Shown here: piece after piece, positions 1-11,301 of the stretch
Position numbering within the stretch: position 1 is the stretch's first letter
Layout: every line of letters starts with the position of its first letter
DNA from: Hypholoma sublateritium FD-334 SS-4
Lineage: Eukaryota > Basidiomycota > Agaricomycetes > Agaricales > Strophariaceae
Assembly (NCBI GenBank): GCA_000827495.1
Contig: KN817664.1
Coordinates: 1 to 64,000, forward strand
Length of the DNA: 64,000 nt
Direction of reading: 5' to 3'
Position numbers and translations under genes: made by a program
Notes under the pieces: generated by a model
The model's database searches: none
What the model was told of the DNA's origin: nothing
Seen by the model: the letters and a program-made list of their open reading frames with translations, nothing else

Positions 1-820
1 CGAGGATTAGATGCTGGAAGTGCAATGATAATGGGCTCGGACATTTCAGACGTGGCTGGTAGGAAGGAGTGAGCCAACTTTGGGACGAAGGAGCCAGGAC
101 TCCAAATTANTATTNTCTAAATTGAATTATTTCCGACNGTGAAAAGATGTTCCAGAGCAAGAAATATTCAGTGGAACTGGCTACTGCACTGGTGGGTTGC
201 CATATTGAATGAGATGCTGTTCTGGTGCTATTAAGGAGTGTATAACAGTTTTTTATTCATTTATACAAGGAATAGTAGAGCCAGACGACAGTGATACAGC
301 AGAGCGCTTAGCATAATGAAGGGCGCTAAGACGCGACGCGCGCGCGCGCGAGGACTAATTAAGATTATGATAAGATGGTATGTGCTGTTGTTTGCCTGGG
401 AAGGGAGATCAGCCGACGGCACCAGGTCGCAAGTCGCAGGTCACGCCTGGTCATGCCTGTGGATTGGAACTTCACAAGTATTCTTTAAAAATCATCAATC
501 GCGATCTTGATGAAGCCGTCCAGCTCAAGAGCTCGGCTGGGTCCAAGCCCCTAACTGGAACCCGTTGTTGACCCGTTGGGAACCCACCGCTTGGAATCCG
601 CTTCAAGGCAACAGTCATTGTTACGATGAGGGCGCTCGGGAGCGCTTATCAACCTCCGCAACACACCGTCTACATAGAATGACGTATGGGATTGAAGGCC
701 GTGTACGACATATGTCTGGACTGTATACTAGCTGCTTCACATCATGTCGCCCACCTCACCATCATCAATCAACGAATCTGCCGCCTGGTGTAGCGCCCCG
801 AGGATCTCATAATTGATACC
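1..820. other. Gene-free left edge
   Basis: Only short open frames without splice structure or a recognisable protein are present. Three ambiguous bases (n) sit near positions 110, 115 and 138, so sequence quality is lower here. An alternating CG run lies near 337-350. I see no gene and no clear repeat. Confidence 0.6.
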
Positions 821-1056
821 TTCCCTTCGCGATGATCAACTTCTATGATCCTCGTTCGTAGAACTAGACTGATGCACTTCTGCGAACCGCGACCAAAGCA
901 ACGGAGGTGATGCCTCTCATCAAATTGTTCGTCCCTTTCGTCCTCTGCTTTAAGCTCGCGGTCATGAAGTTGATCCCACTTTCGACGATATCCTTCTCGG
1001 GGGACTGCTGTTGATCCAGTCAGTCTACTCACTTTAACATATCCGTATTTTCAAGA
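821..1056 (+). promoter_or_regulatory. Duplicated 5' leader, copy 1
   Basis: This stretch matches 5731-5974 closely, with a few small indels, so promoter and leader were duplicated together with the gene. Close to the called start the two copies share a hydrophobic reading frame (ILLGGLLLIQS here) followed by a possible 40-nt intron at 1023-1062 (gtctac...gcag) with a TTTAAC branch-like site. If that intron is used, the hydrophobic stretch would be the signal-peptide end of an upstream exon and the called ATG would be intronic. No conserved ATG in that frame was found, so the true 5' end is unresolved. Confidence 0.5.
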
Positions 1057-2486
1057 ATGCAGGGATTCCTGTTCGTTGACGACACGGACCCCACAATCAA
1101 GTACACTGGGATGGAAGCTGGGCCCCTTAACGTCTTGCCCGCTCAATCTTTCTTCAACAACACCTTTCATCATCTGAGTGCACCCGGTTCAGAGACGAGT
1201 GTTGGAACGGGTCTTTCGTTTTCTTTCAGCGGTGAGTCATTGGCCACTACGCTATCCTAATGCCAGCTTATGCTGACAGTAAGCTAGGGACTGAATTTGT
1301 CATCGGGGGAACTATTTTTCTGAAGGACAAGCAACCTTTCTCTCCTATATGCGCTGTGGATGGTGTGCTTTTCACTCCAGAGCCGGCTTCGGACCATGTC
1401 GGGGTACTCTGTGCGAAACAGAATCTTTCAAATGGGATGCACACGGTCGCCATAACCGTCCCTGTATCTAAATCCACATCGCAACTATGGGTTGATTTTA
1501 TTCAGTACATGCCTTCCACCGTGACCTCCGGCATAGGAAACCTGGTCACACTGCCTCCCGACAACCCAATGGCACTTGGGTCGGGCTGGACTAAAGTTCA
1601 AGGTGACCCGGCGACCTTTGCGGGTTTGCAAACGGAAGCCAACGGCGCGGGGATAAATTTCAACGCTACTGGTGAGTCTCGGACTATGTAATCTATTGAG
1701 CTACTTTGTGAAGAATATTTCATAGGCAGTTCAGTTGCTTTCTTAGGGTGTCCTTCTGACAATTTGGCTCAATTGCCACCTGCAAATGTGGTGTATACAG
1801 TAAATGGCAACGCAACCGAGACCATAACAAATAACACTCTCATTCTCTTCGACACCGAGTTAAAGGACGGAAATAATCAGATTAGTGTCAAATATGGTGG
1901 TTCCTCTGGCCAAATGCCCCTAACCTTCTGTGGATATGTCTCTACCAGTGACCAGTTCAACCCGCCCGACGGGGTGTCCACTAGTAGCAGCTCACACAGC
2001 GCGAGTAGTACCTCATTTCGTCCTACTAGCACTGGCGGTTCATATGCTAGCAGTGCAACCAAGCTTCATGTTGGTGCAGGCCCTATCGTAGGTGCAGTGA
2101 TTGGGGGCATAGCGCTGGGGGCGCTCGTCGTACTCGCTGTCCTGCTGCTCAGGAAATACCGACGAAGACAGCAAGCGCCACCCGATTACAGCGACTTCGA
2201 ACGAGCCATCAATGTAACCCCTCCCTCAGCCCCTCCCCGAATGCCTGCTCCTGCTCGCGTTTTATCCACCTGGCGTCGAACTTTGGCATACTCAGAGAAA
2301 CAACGGCCCCCGATGCCTCCGAGGCGGTCGTCGATGTTGAAATCTATATATTCAGTGCGGTCTTTTACTTCATACTATCCATCACCACAGACTGCCCAGG
2401 TTGGCAGCGAATACGGTAGCAGCCCGCCTTCTAGTCCGAGGCTCCGCTCGTCACCCCGGTTGGACCCTCGAAATTACGGGAAGTGA
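1057..2486 (+). CDS. Single-pass membrane protein, tandem paralogue A
   Basis: Exons 1057-1231, 1288-1671 and 1726-2486 give about 439 residues. The N-terminal ectodomain carries a VDDTDP motif and repeats a pattern of about 130 residues ending in F-x-F-x-G and SxLWVDFIQY, the plan of agaricomycete surface proteins with two jelly-roll-like modules. A Ser/Thr-rich stalk leads to a membrane segment rich in Gly, Val and Leu (GPIVGAVIGGIALGALVV), then a basic stop-transfer KYRRR. The cytoplasmic tail of over 100 residues is Pro/Ser-rich with several arginine-serine clusters, resembling a signalling or scaffold tail. The ectodomain is nearly identical to the gene at 5975, but the tail is unrelated. 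The called ATG gives no signal peptide; a missing upstream exon is likely. Ligand and function are unknown. Confidence 0.75.
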
Positions 2487-3149
2487 GTTAAAATCCGTAC
2501 CGTTACTGCTACCGTATGAGCTGACGAATTGAAGATTTTCGAGTACGGAGCCCATTTTACTCTGAGACGTCTGCCCTTATGACAAGCTGGGGTCGACTCG
2601 GGACGGGAGATAGATACAGGAGCGATTGAACCCCTGTTGGTAGTAGCAACCAAATACCAGGGAGAAACAATAACTTGTATTTGTCTTTTTTTATTCCATA
2701 TAGGCCCATGGACTTGATATTCCTTTCCAAAGACAATATTACTATTAGTACATAAATAAAAACTCCGTGTATGGCAGATATTGCTCAAGTACAACTGAAC
2801 GCCTGGTCTTCATACTGACCGTGACCGCAATGCGGTAAGAAGAGATGTTCGTAACCGGAAGAACAAACGTAGAAGATAGCTCATGTCGCATCGTTCATTA
2901 TGATAATAAACAGTAATAAACAGATGTTGTCAAAAACGCACCTTGAGACCAACTTCAGACGGTCGCAGCCTCAACAGACGCGGTAGAGCTGTTATTATTG
3001 GGCTTATTTACATAAACACTCCACTGAGCGGGCCCCAGAAACAAGCTTGATTCTACTATTCTTATACTCAACTAGCACATTCAGAGCAATTCTTACTCCC
3101 CGCTGACCAGGTCTTTTCAGAAAAACAAGTTCAAAGTAATTTCATAATT
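2487..3149. other. Intergenic stretch, no gene seen
   Basis: This is AT-richer sequence between paralogue A and the decayed copy. There is no protein-like frame, no tRNA-like fold and no obvious repeat. Confidence 0.5.
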
Positions 3150-3950
3150 TATGATACGGACTGCGCGATTCAGAGGGAGCCGTTATTGTGAAAGACAGCC
3201 CTCTTTTCGCTCCTCGATGCACTATCGATGGCAAACCTGTTTTGTTATCATCGAATTCGGACAATATTGGAATACTCTGTCAGGGGCAGAATCTTTCAAA
3301 TGGGACACCACCATCTCCGTGGCTAGCACTGAAAGCAATTCCGCATCGCAACTGTGGGTCGATTTCATTCAGTACCTGCACTCTGTCGTGACTTCCGGCA
3401 GAGGAATTCAGCGAATTTAGGAGGGATCAGAACAAACAAAAATCGCACGGAATTTAATATGAACGTTACCGGTATGTCTCGGTACTACTTGAAGAATAAA
3501 TTTCCAGGTAGCTCCATTACTTGGTTTGGGTTCCCTTCAGATAGTTTGTCTCAACTACCACATGCAACTGTGATATATTCAATAGACGGCATCCAAGTCA
3601 CGGTAAAAGCAAGTAATACTCTCATCTCTTTGACCCCAAACTGGAGTATGGACAGCACCGCTTCCATGTCATCTATGACGGTTCTGCCAGAGATTTTCCT
3701 TTGACTTTCTGCGGAATTGTCATTAACTCCAGTACTGGTAAGTATTGGTACATTCAATGCTACCCAGAACACCTCGCTTCCCGGTCCCGACATCCCATCA
3801 ATGAGCTCAAGCCAGAGGAAGTGGCCCTCATTTTAGGAGCAAAATTTGCCGGTATAGCACTGGTGTTTCTTCTGAGATTTATTTCTCAATGATGCAGACA
3901 ATGCAGGAGACAGCACTTGACGAGGCTACGCAGTGACGAGTGCGGGATCG
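3150..3950 (+). pseudogene. Decayed copy of the tandem membrane-protein family
   Basis: Broken frames here match the neighbours in order: DSPLFAPRCTIDGKP and GILCQGQNLSNGT (second ectodomain exon), SLSQLPHATVIYSIDG (third exon), then a membrane segment with ILGAKFAGIALVF that matches ILGATVAGVALLF of paralogue B. Nucleotide similarity continues past the present stop into the basic tail of B (near 3895-3950). The first exon and the VDDTDP start are missing, and frameshifts separate the blocks, so no complete protein can be made. The tail shows that this copy belongs to the B type, not the A type. Confidence 0.8.
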
Positions 3951-5730
3951 ACCTATGCTTTTGATGGCAAACGAATGTTGGCTTATTATTCTCACGCTAC
4001 TCAAGGTATCTCCGAATGGAATTTGTATTTGGTTGAATGCAACTCTTTGTGTGCCATCCTTCTGCATCCCAGAACAGCGTTGAAACGTTGACCGTTGATC
4101 CACAACGGCTACGCCAGCAGACGCTGCTCCATGCTTTCAACCACCTCTGCTCCGAACAACCAAGTCTCGACGACCGCGCGAGCTCCGCTACTCGCGCGGG
4201 TTTCGATCCATACCGTGACCGCAGCCACTTCCGCCCTTCAGACTCCAAAGCCCAAAGATGCCGCCACGACGCCCGCGAGAGCTTCACTGCTCGCGTAGGC
4301 GTTTTTAACACTATCTTCCATAAACTGCCGCCCTTTGGGTGCCTCCACAAGCCCACTAAGCTTTGCTGCTCGACGCCTGCGCGACCGATGCTTGCGGGGG
4401 TCGTTTCATGCCGCTTCCCACTGTCGGAACTGAAGAACGAACCCACAATGCCCCCTCAACCATTTCTGCTCGCGCGGGAGCTTATCATCCCCACCTTATG
4501 CGCTCCTGATTGAAGCCACGGCATTCGTGAGACTTATTTCTCGCGCGGACTCCGTTCCACGCCTTACCATTCAACAACGAAGCCACAATGGCCTTACGAG
4601 GCAAAATCTGGTCATGGATGGGCGACGGATTGCATTGTAACTGCGCAGGTTGCCCTCGCTGCGGGGCTGCAGGGGGTATGGGGGTTGGCATTCATCTCTC
4701 TGCCCGTCGTAGGCGCGCTCGCTCGTGCTACCTATGTCATATGCCTCCCTGCTAACTTAGGTCTACATGCAGTCCTGAAGCCGTTTAACGTTGCCCTTTT
4801 CGTACACGGGGCCGAGCATGGTGCTGTTCTACACTTTGAAGGACGATGGGGGCGTATGCGTCCAGGACTCCAGCGGTAGCCAGGAAACGAGCTACATTGA
4901 GTCGCCCGGGCCGACTAGAGATTCAGCGGCGAGGCCAACATATTATTCATCGTCCTGCCACCGGGCAGTGCGCGGAGCCACAGCATCTTGCAGACGCTCG
5001 ACTCGGCGCGCCCGGACATGTAGATTTTGTGATATACATTGATAATGCTCACTTGGCCCACGCAAGTTTGGGATGCACTGTTCGCGTGCGTCCTATTCAT
5101 TTGTCTGTACGTCACAATCTGTATTAACCTTCTAAATAAGAATTTTACCTTGACTCCCTATTTATCCCATTAGTTACTCAGCCCATGATGAAGATTCAGA
5201 TTCTGAAGTAACTGTAGAGTTGCTGGCCGCGGACTACGTAACTGAAGGGGTGCCCTACGAGCCTCTGATGCTACTGAGTTGAATCAGACTTTGCTGATGT
5301 GAAGTATACATGTATTCTGAACATTATCCCCCACCAACTAATTGCTGATGTACCTTCCCAGACCGAAACAATGCCGGGTGCCTCAGCTCCTCAACTTATA
5401 CAGCAAAGCTTCGTGTATGTCTTCGACTTTTATTCACGAAACCAAGCCATGCCAGAATTGACTAATAAGTGCAGCAGGTGCCAAGAACAGATGGTTGACC
5501 TATGGCGGACATCGAGGATGGCATCATAATAAAAAGATGTTGCTAAAGATGTACCTCGAGGCAAACTTGAGATTGTTGCAGCGGCAGGTGATAATCATGA
5601 CCTATGGCTAACGGTAACCTCAGGGTCAACCAATAGAGGGAGGAGAGCTCTTGCTATTGAATTTATTTAAACACTCTGGTGGCGTGGCGGCCCAATTTTA
5701 GCGCCTGACCTTCCCCGAGCATCTCACAAA
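3951..5730. other. Degraded intergenic stretch in the membrane-protein cluster
   Basis: The sequence is GC-richer than its flanks and holds only short frames with stops. A degenerate CG-rich unit recurs between about 4160 and 4600 (separate entry). I recognise no intact gene; an old decayed gene is possible. Confidence 0.4.
4160..4600. repeat. Degenerate CG-rich repeat units
   Basis: Variants of CTGCTCGCGCGGG recur at roughly 4190, 4285, 4365, 4466 and 4535 with uneven spacing. In one frame two of them encode similar peptides (ARAPLLARV and ARASLLAR) about 95 bases apart, which suggests the remains of a repetitive stalk-like coding region or a decayed minisatellite. Confidence 0.3.
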
Positions 5731-5974
5731 TGGCACTTTCTCTTCGCGATTTGGATCAACATCTGCAATCCTCGTCGTCAAATTTAAGTTGATGCACTTC
5801 TGCGAACCGTGGCCAGAGAAACGGAGGTGACGCCTCTCATCAAATGTTCGTCCTTTCGCCCTCTGTTTTAACCTCGCGGTCGTGAAGTTGATCCCACTTT
5901 CGACGATATCCTTCTCGCGGGACTGCTGTTGATCCTGCTAGTCCACTTACCTTAACACCTCCTTATTTTCAACG
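5731..5974 (+). promoter_or_regulatory. Duplicated 5' leader, copy 2
   Basis: This is the second copy of the leader at 821-1056. The hydrophobic frame reads ILLAGLLLILL here, and the following 40-nt candidate intron (5941-5980) keeps its GT start, a CTTAAC branch-like site and the GATGCAG end. Conservation of length, ends and frame between the copies supports a hidden first coding exon, but the initiating ATG was not found. Confidence 0.5.
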
Positions 5975-7119
5975 ATGCAGGTGTTCGTTGACGACACGGA
6001 TCCCACAATCCAGTACACTGGGATGGAAGCTGGCCCCCTTGCCGTCTTGCCCGCTCAATCTTTCTTCAACAACACCTTTCATCATCTGAGTGCACCGGGT
6101 TCAGAAACGAGTGTTGGAGCGGGTCTTTCGTTTTCTTTCAGCGGTAAGTCATATTGGCCAGTATGTTATCCTAATGCCAGCTTATGCTGATAGTAAAGCT
6201 AGGGACTGAATTTGTCATCGGAGGAACTATTTTTCTGAAAGACCAGCAACTTTTCTCTCCTCAATGCGTTAACGATGGCGCGCTTTATCCGCTGGCGCAG
6301 CATTCGGGCCATGTTGGGATACTCTGTAAGGGCCAGAATCTTTCAAATGGGAAGCACACAGTCACTGTAACGGTCGCTGGGTCTAAGTCCCAGTCGCAAC
6401 TATGGGTCGATTTTATTCAATACATGCCTTCTACCGTGACCTCCGGCGTAGGAAGCCTGTTCACACCGCCCCCCAACCCAATGTCACTTGGGTCAGACTG
6501 GAGTGAATTTCAAGGTGACCCGACGACCTTTGCGGGGGTGCAAACGAACGCCAACGGCGCGGAGATAAATTTCAACGCTACTGGTACGTCTCGGACTATG
6601 TAATTTATTTAGCTACTTTATGACGAATATTTCATAGGCAGTTCAATTGCTTTCTTGGGGTGTCCTTCCGACAATTTGGCTCAATTACCACCTGCAAAGG
6701 TGGTGTATACAGTAAATGGTGAAACAATGGAGACCATAGCAAACAACACTCTCATTCTCTTCGACACCGAGTTAAAGGACGGAAATAATCAGATTAGTGT
6801 CAAATATGGTGGTTCCTCAGGTGAAATGCCCCTAACCTTCTGTGGATATTCCGTTTTCAATACCACGAGTACACTCAGTACCGGTGCTACACCCAGTAGC
6901 CATAGTACCTCGCTCATCCAAAATCCATCGATAACTCCAAGCCCAGGCATCGTTCAGGGACCCACCCATGCCCATTCTACGGCATTGAGTCTCATTTTGG
7001 GGGCAACAGTGGCTGGTGTCGCACTGTTGTTCCTTTTCAGCTTCATTGTTCAGTCGTACAGACAACATAGGAGGAGGCGCTTGATAAAACTGCACAGCGA
7101 CGAGTGTGGGAGGGCGTAA
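5975..7119 (+). CDS. Single-pass membrane protein, tandem paralogue B
   Basis: Exons 5975-6143, 6203-6583 and 6638-7119 encode about 343 residues. The ectodomain starts with VDDTDPTIQYTG and follows paralogue A almost residue for residue up to LTFCGY. From there it switches to a different Ser/Thr-rich stalk, a membrane segment (LILGATVAGVALLFLFSFIV) and a short basic tail with QHRRRRLI, so it lacks the long Pro-rich cytoplasmic region of A. Many Asn-x-Ser/Thr sites suit an extracellular glycoprotein. The introns sit at the same codons as in A. As in A, the called ATG lies at the end of a possible intron, so a signal-peptide exon may be missing. Function is unknown. Confidence 0.75.
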
Positions 7120-7488
7120 TATGAGAAGGAAGTACTTGATGCCAGCATTGTCTTTCTGATCGAATCACATGCACTTCGCCGAGTTGTACCAAGTGGAAAA
7201 CCACTCCAGGTTTTTGCCAGGTTTTTAAGTACCATGAGATGAGGAATGGTTGCCTTGGAATGACTGAATGACTGGAACATAAATCAAATCGAGCTCAAAC
7301 GGAAGTACTGAGCGTGCGCACTGCTGCGTATGTACACCTGCTTCTCTTTTCATTCTTTTATTCAAATTTATTCTTTTGTTAACTGCCGTTTATTCAAAGC
7401 ATCTTGTTGGTTATATATCAGGGCCATAGCTTCCCCCATCTGAGAGCACCCAGTACACATTCGAGTCTTCGCGTCGCGCTCCTCACAG
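7120..7488. other. Convergent 3' intergenic region
   Basis: Paralogue B (plus strand) and the inverted family member (minus strand) converge here. Nothing beyond presumptive 3' untranslated sequence is seen. Confidence 0.5.
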
Positions 7489-8784
7489 TCAAACGCTACT
7501 TGTTGCGCCGTCGGTTAGCGCGCTCAGCGCATGCGCTGTACGTTTGAGCTTCCGTTTGCGCCAGAGGCAGACGGCGAGCAGGACGGCAAAGACGAATAGG
7601 AAGGGGCCGAGCACCGCGCCCATTATGGCGCCGGCGGGCGCAGGTCGCTGTCCCTTTCCGAGCGCCTGCGTCTCGGGTGGGAGGGGGGATGTTGGTTGGC
7701 TGGGCGGGGGGGCAGATGAGCTTGCGCCTGGTGAATTTATGCCCGATGAATTGCCCGCAGCATAGCCTGGTCCTGCCTGCACCAGCAGGAAGTCAAGCGT
7801 CAGCGAGGGCATGCGCACGCCCCGCGCATCCGCCATGTACGTTGCGGTCAGGACGTGCTCCGTCGCAGGATCAAGCCCGTCGTACCAAAAAAGCGGCATG
7901 TCGTAGGAAGGGTCGTCTGGTGAGCTGTTGATCGGAATCGTGACATTCCACGGGGCGCCGTCCATCGTGATGAGTGCTAATCCCGTTGTTGAGGGGAACG
8001 CCCCGGAGAGGCTATTTTCCGTTTTCATGATCGCACGCAGTGTGAGGCTGTACCACGTTATTCCCGTCCCTGTACAGGACAAGTCAGAGCGCGACACCAG
8101 GACACCGGAAGCGAATACGCACCGTTGAAAGTAAAATTCATGCTAACCGCGTCCGACGACAAGCCGGCAGTGGCATCCTGCGTCAGCGGTTCCATGATTC
8201 GCGCCGTCCCGAGTGGCTCCCAGCCCTCACCATACTGAACCGCGGGGTCCGTCGATTCGACCAGGATTGTCTGGTTCGCTGGAAGGGGCTCGGGCGGCGG
8301 AATATAGCGGATGTAGTCGAGCCAGAACTGACTGCTCTCGCTCGCCGAGACATTTACGCGTAGGACGTGCAATTGGTTGCTCATGCCGGTCTGACTGCAG
8401 TAGCTTGTCCATGGAAATCCTCTCAGCGCCGTGCGGTTTGCTGGGATACTTACGTCATCAATAGAGCACGTCCACGAGAGGTCAGATATATCGTCTTCCC
8501 GCGATGGGTCGAGTTTGGAGGAAACGCCATATACCCCAATACCGATGCCTGCAACGCGCGCGTCTGAGTAATCTGAACTGGCACTGAGTGCAAGTGGACG
8601 GACCTGTGAAAGAAAACGACAGGCTGCCATCTGACGACAGAACATGACCCGTCTGAAAGATGGCGTTGTCCAAGTCCACGGTTCCTGGAATACTCTTATT
8701 CACCGCGCTCCACGAGGTAGCAAGATCGACCGTATTATACGTGATGGAAGAGTCAGAATCATCAATGAGGATCCATTGTGACAT
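7489..8784 (-). CDS. Single-pass membrane protein, diverged inverted family member
   Basis: Minus-strand exons 8784-8604, 8548-8123 and 8069-7489 encode about 395 residues. Introns fall at the same places as in paralogues A and B, after SFTG and FNG. The ectodomain starts with ILIDDSDSSITY and contains FWLDYIRYIPP, the counterpart of LWVDFIQYMPS. After a Pro/Ser-rich stalk comes a membrane helix (GAIMGAVLGPFLFVFAVLL), then a WRKRKLKR basic stop and a short tail. It is more distant in sequence, so it is an older member of the local family. Convergent orientation with B suggests an inversion within the cluster. No signal peptide is visible at the called start. Function is unknown. Confidence 0.75.
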
Positions 8785-9378
8785 GTTGTTGCCTGTGGAA
8801 GGAGGACCGGCACCGAAAGGCTAGTTACAAGAGGCACAGAAGGAACTTGAAGGAGCAAGGGAGGACACAGCAGTTGTGGTCATTCAAAAGTAGTTGGCCG
8901 TAGGTAGTGGGATTGCGACTCAGGGATATTTCGAATTTCTGACAGCTCAAGCTGCTGTATTCTTCTGCTGAGATGGTATGGGCAGGACGTAGAGGTGCGC
9001 CGGTTTCGTCCCATCTTCATAGCCACGGCGCAAGTCATGATATTGTGGACAGACACTGACCATCACGTTCATTTGTGTGTGCCGAGTTCGTGCATCATTA
9101 TCTAGCTCGTCGCGGCGTTAGTAGGTCGTAGATGTTGGGAGAGTTGCCCGAGGTTTTCAACGTCGACGAGCGGAATGATGCAGACCGGAGACCGGAGAGT
9201 TGGTCAAGCGTTCGGCGCGGAGCGTATTCCCACGGACGAGGTGTCTCGATAAGATAACTCCAGTTGCACAAATCTCGTCACCAACCCACCTCAACGCGTC
9301 ACTGGTTTGGCGGTTCATGCTACTCACCCCCGGCGCAGCTTATCCCCCCGACCTTCATACACACCACCGTCCTTGAAG
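8785..9378. other. Divergent promoter region
   Basis: This region lies between the inverted membrane-protein gene and the phosphopantetheine adenylyltransferase gene, so it should hold both promoters. No clear TATA box or repeat was identified. Confidence 0.5.
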
Positions 9379-10672
9379 ATGCCAGCTATATCAGACCCCA
9401 AATACTCGTTTTTAATGTCTTCCGAGATAGTCGACAATGCCTTACTCCTAGCCACGCTCCCAGATCTCACTGCACCACACTTTCTAGTACCGGTTATCAC
9501 CCACGCCGTGCAATATACTCGAAAGCGTCTCACCATCGTTCTCTTTTCGCGCTACTTCAATGTTTGTCCACAGGCTGCTGAGATCCGCAGATCGGGGCGC
9601 CCGTCGCCGACCTTTGCCCAGAAGCAAGGACTGTCGCACACTTTGAGCTGGGATGCAGTGCAAAGGATCTTGACCTTCACCTACGTCCAAGCAACGAAGA
9701 TTGCATGGGAGATGAACAAAGTCCTCATGGAGGTGGATGTCTTGTTGAAGGGTTTCAACGAGGACCTCACGGAGGACATTGGCACAGGCGTCGACATCGT
9801 CTTCCGCGTTAATGGCGGTACGTTCCCTCCTATATACCTCCCTTTTCGCTAATGTTGGCCGTTTTATCAGATACTATTGCCGCACCATTCCCCCAATCTA
9901 TATTCACGCTGAGGGAAATGTATCTTGAACCAGGAGATCAAGTTCCTGATTTCCACACTGACACTACATCGGGAGTCCCGGAACACTCTGCCACAATGCT
10001 ACCCAGTTGCTATCCCGTTACAGCGCTCGGAGGAACATTCGACCATCTTCATGCTGGACACAAGATATTGCTCTCTATGGGCGCTTATATCACAAGTCAG
10101 AAGTTGATCGTCGGCGTCACCGGTATGTTTTCATATTCATTATACTCTTCCGTGATATCATGCGCCACTTAAACACGGCCTTCACCCCCATAGACGATGC
10201 ATTACTGCAAAATAAATCAAATAAACACGTTTTGGAGAAGCTCGCCACGCGCATACAAAGAGTTCGCGACTTTCTGACGTTCTTCAAGCCTGAAATCATT
10301 CCCGAAATTGTTCCCATAACCGACGTGTATGGGCCGACTGGCTGGGACCCCAACATTCAGGCCCTCGTCGTGAGCAAAGAAACTCTGAGCGGGGGCGATG
10401 CTAGTCAGCATTCTATCTGCTATATGTACTACCAGAGATACTAACATCTCGTCGAAGTTGCAAGGCATCGGGCAGCAAATAATCTACCCCCGCTCCAGCC
10501 TTTCCTGATTGACGTGATCTCCGCGACCCAGACAAGCTTAGACCACGACGATGTCGAGCTTCTCAAGACGCATAAATTGAGCAGTACATACGTCCGCCAA
10601 TGGATTGTGGACCACAGCAAACAAGAAGAAGAGGAAGAAGAAGACGTAAATGTACCCGTGACGGAAAACTAA
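9379..10672 (+). CDS. Phosphopantetheine adenylyltransferase (CoA biosynthesis)
   Basis: Exons 9379-9817, 9871-10122, 10194-10403 and 10458-10672 encode 371 residues. The C-terminal half is a nucleotidyltransferase fold with GGTFDHLHAGHK, whose HxGH (about His207 and His210) binds ATP, and with VSKETLSGGDA near the end of exon 3. Enzymes of this family transfer AMP to 4'-phosphopantetheine to give dephospho-CoA, the fourth step of CoA synthesis. The fungal version is a stand-alone cytosolic protein (yeast Cab4 type) with a long N-terminal extension, as here. The third intron uses a weak GTCAGC donor; the splice was chosen because it restores the conserved SGGDAIA stretch. The C-terminus is rich in glutamate. 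An upstream in-frame stretch lacks similarity, so the ATG at 9379 was preferred. Confidence 0.88.
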
Positions 10673-11301
10673 GTAGCTTCATAACGAGCTAAAATGAAAT
10701 TGACGATGAAGCTCATTTTATCAATACCGCATCCTAAAAATTGGTATGGTTTTATTTACTTATGCAAGTTATGGGATTCTCTCAAAGGCGCGCCAGCAGA
10801 GATAATTAATGTCATGGACCTATAGGTGAAGTGTGTCAATATAACATTCAATGTAAAAAGTTTTTTGCCTAGTAAGTTTGACTGAAAAAAAATAGAAGCT
10901 TTGAGGCTGAGACTGAAGCTAATCCTCCGCAGGTGAGTTTCCGTACATGTCCATCTACCGGTTTTTCCGTGTGGCATGTGCTATTTTTGTGAGCATAAGC
11001 CCCCCAAGTATAGCTTTACCGAAGCCGGCCCCGAGACTTTTAGGAGTTGGCGTTATTTATAGCCACGAATGCCGATAGTTATTTGGCTTTCACAAACAAC
11101 GGCACCGTGGATTTGAAATCCCTTGAAGCTCCATGCACTTTCCTGCGTTTCTTACCTGCGTTTCTTCTTACCGAGCATCTTCCTCTCCTTAACATAGATG
11201 CTTCTCTAAGCCACGACTATAATTCATAATTCACCAGCACTTCATCGACCTGACTCTTGTCGTGAAGGAATTCAGACACTTCTTCGACTTTTACGAAAAC
11301 G
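10673..11301. other. Intergenic stretch, no gene seen
   Basis: Presumptive 3' end of the adenylyltransferase gene and promoter of the peroxidase gene. AT-rich runs are present, but no gene or repeat was recognised. Confidence 0.5.

Noticed and set aside
4037..4513. A 158-residue plus-strand frame
   Set aside because: It overlaps the degenerate repeat units, has no family resemblance and no splice context.
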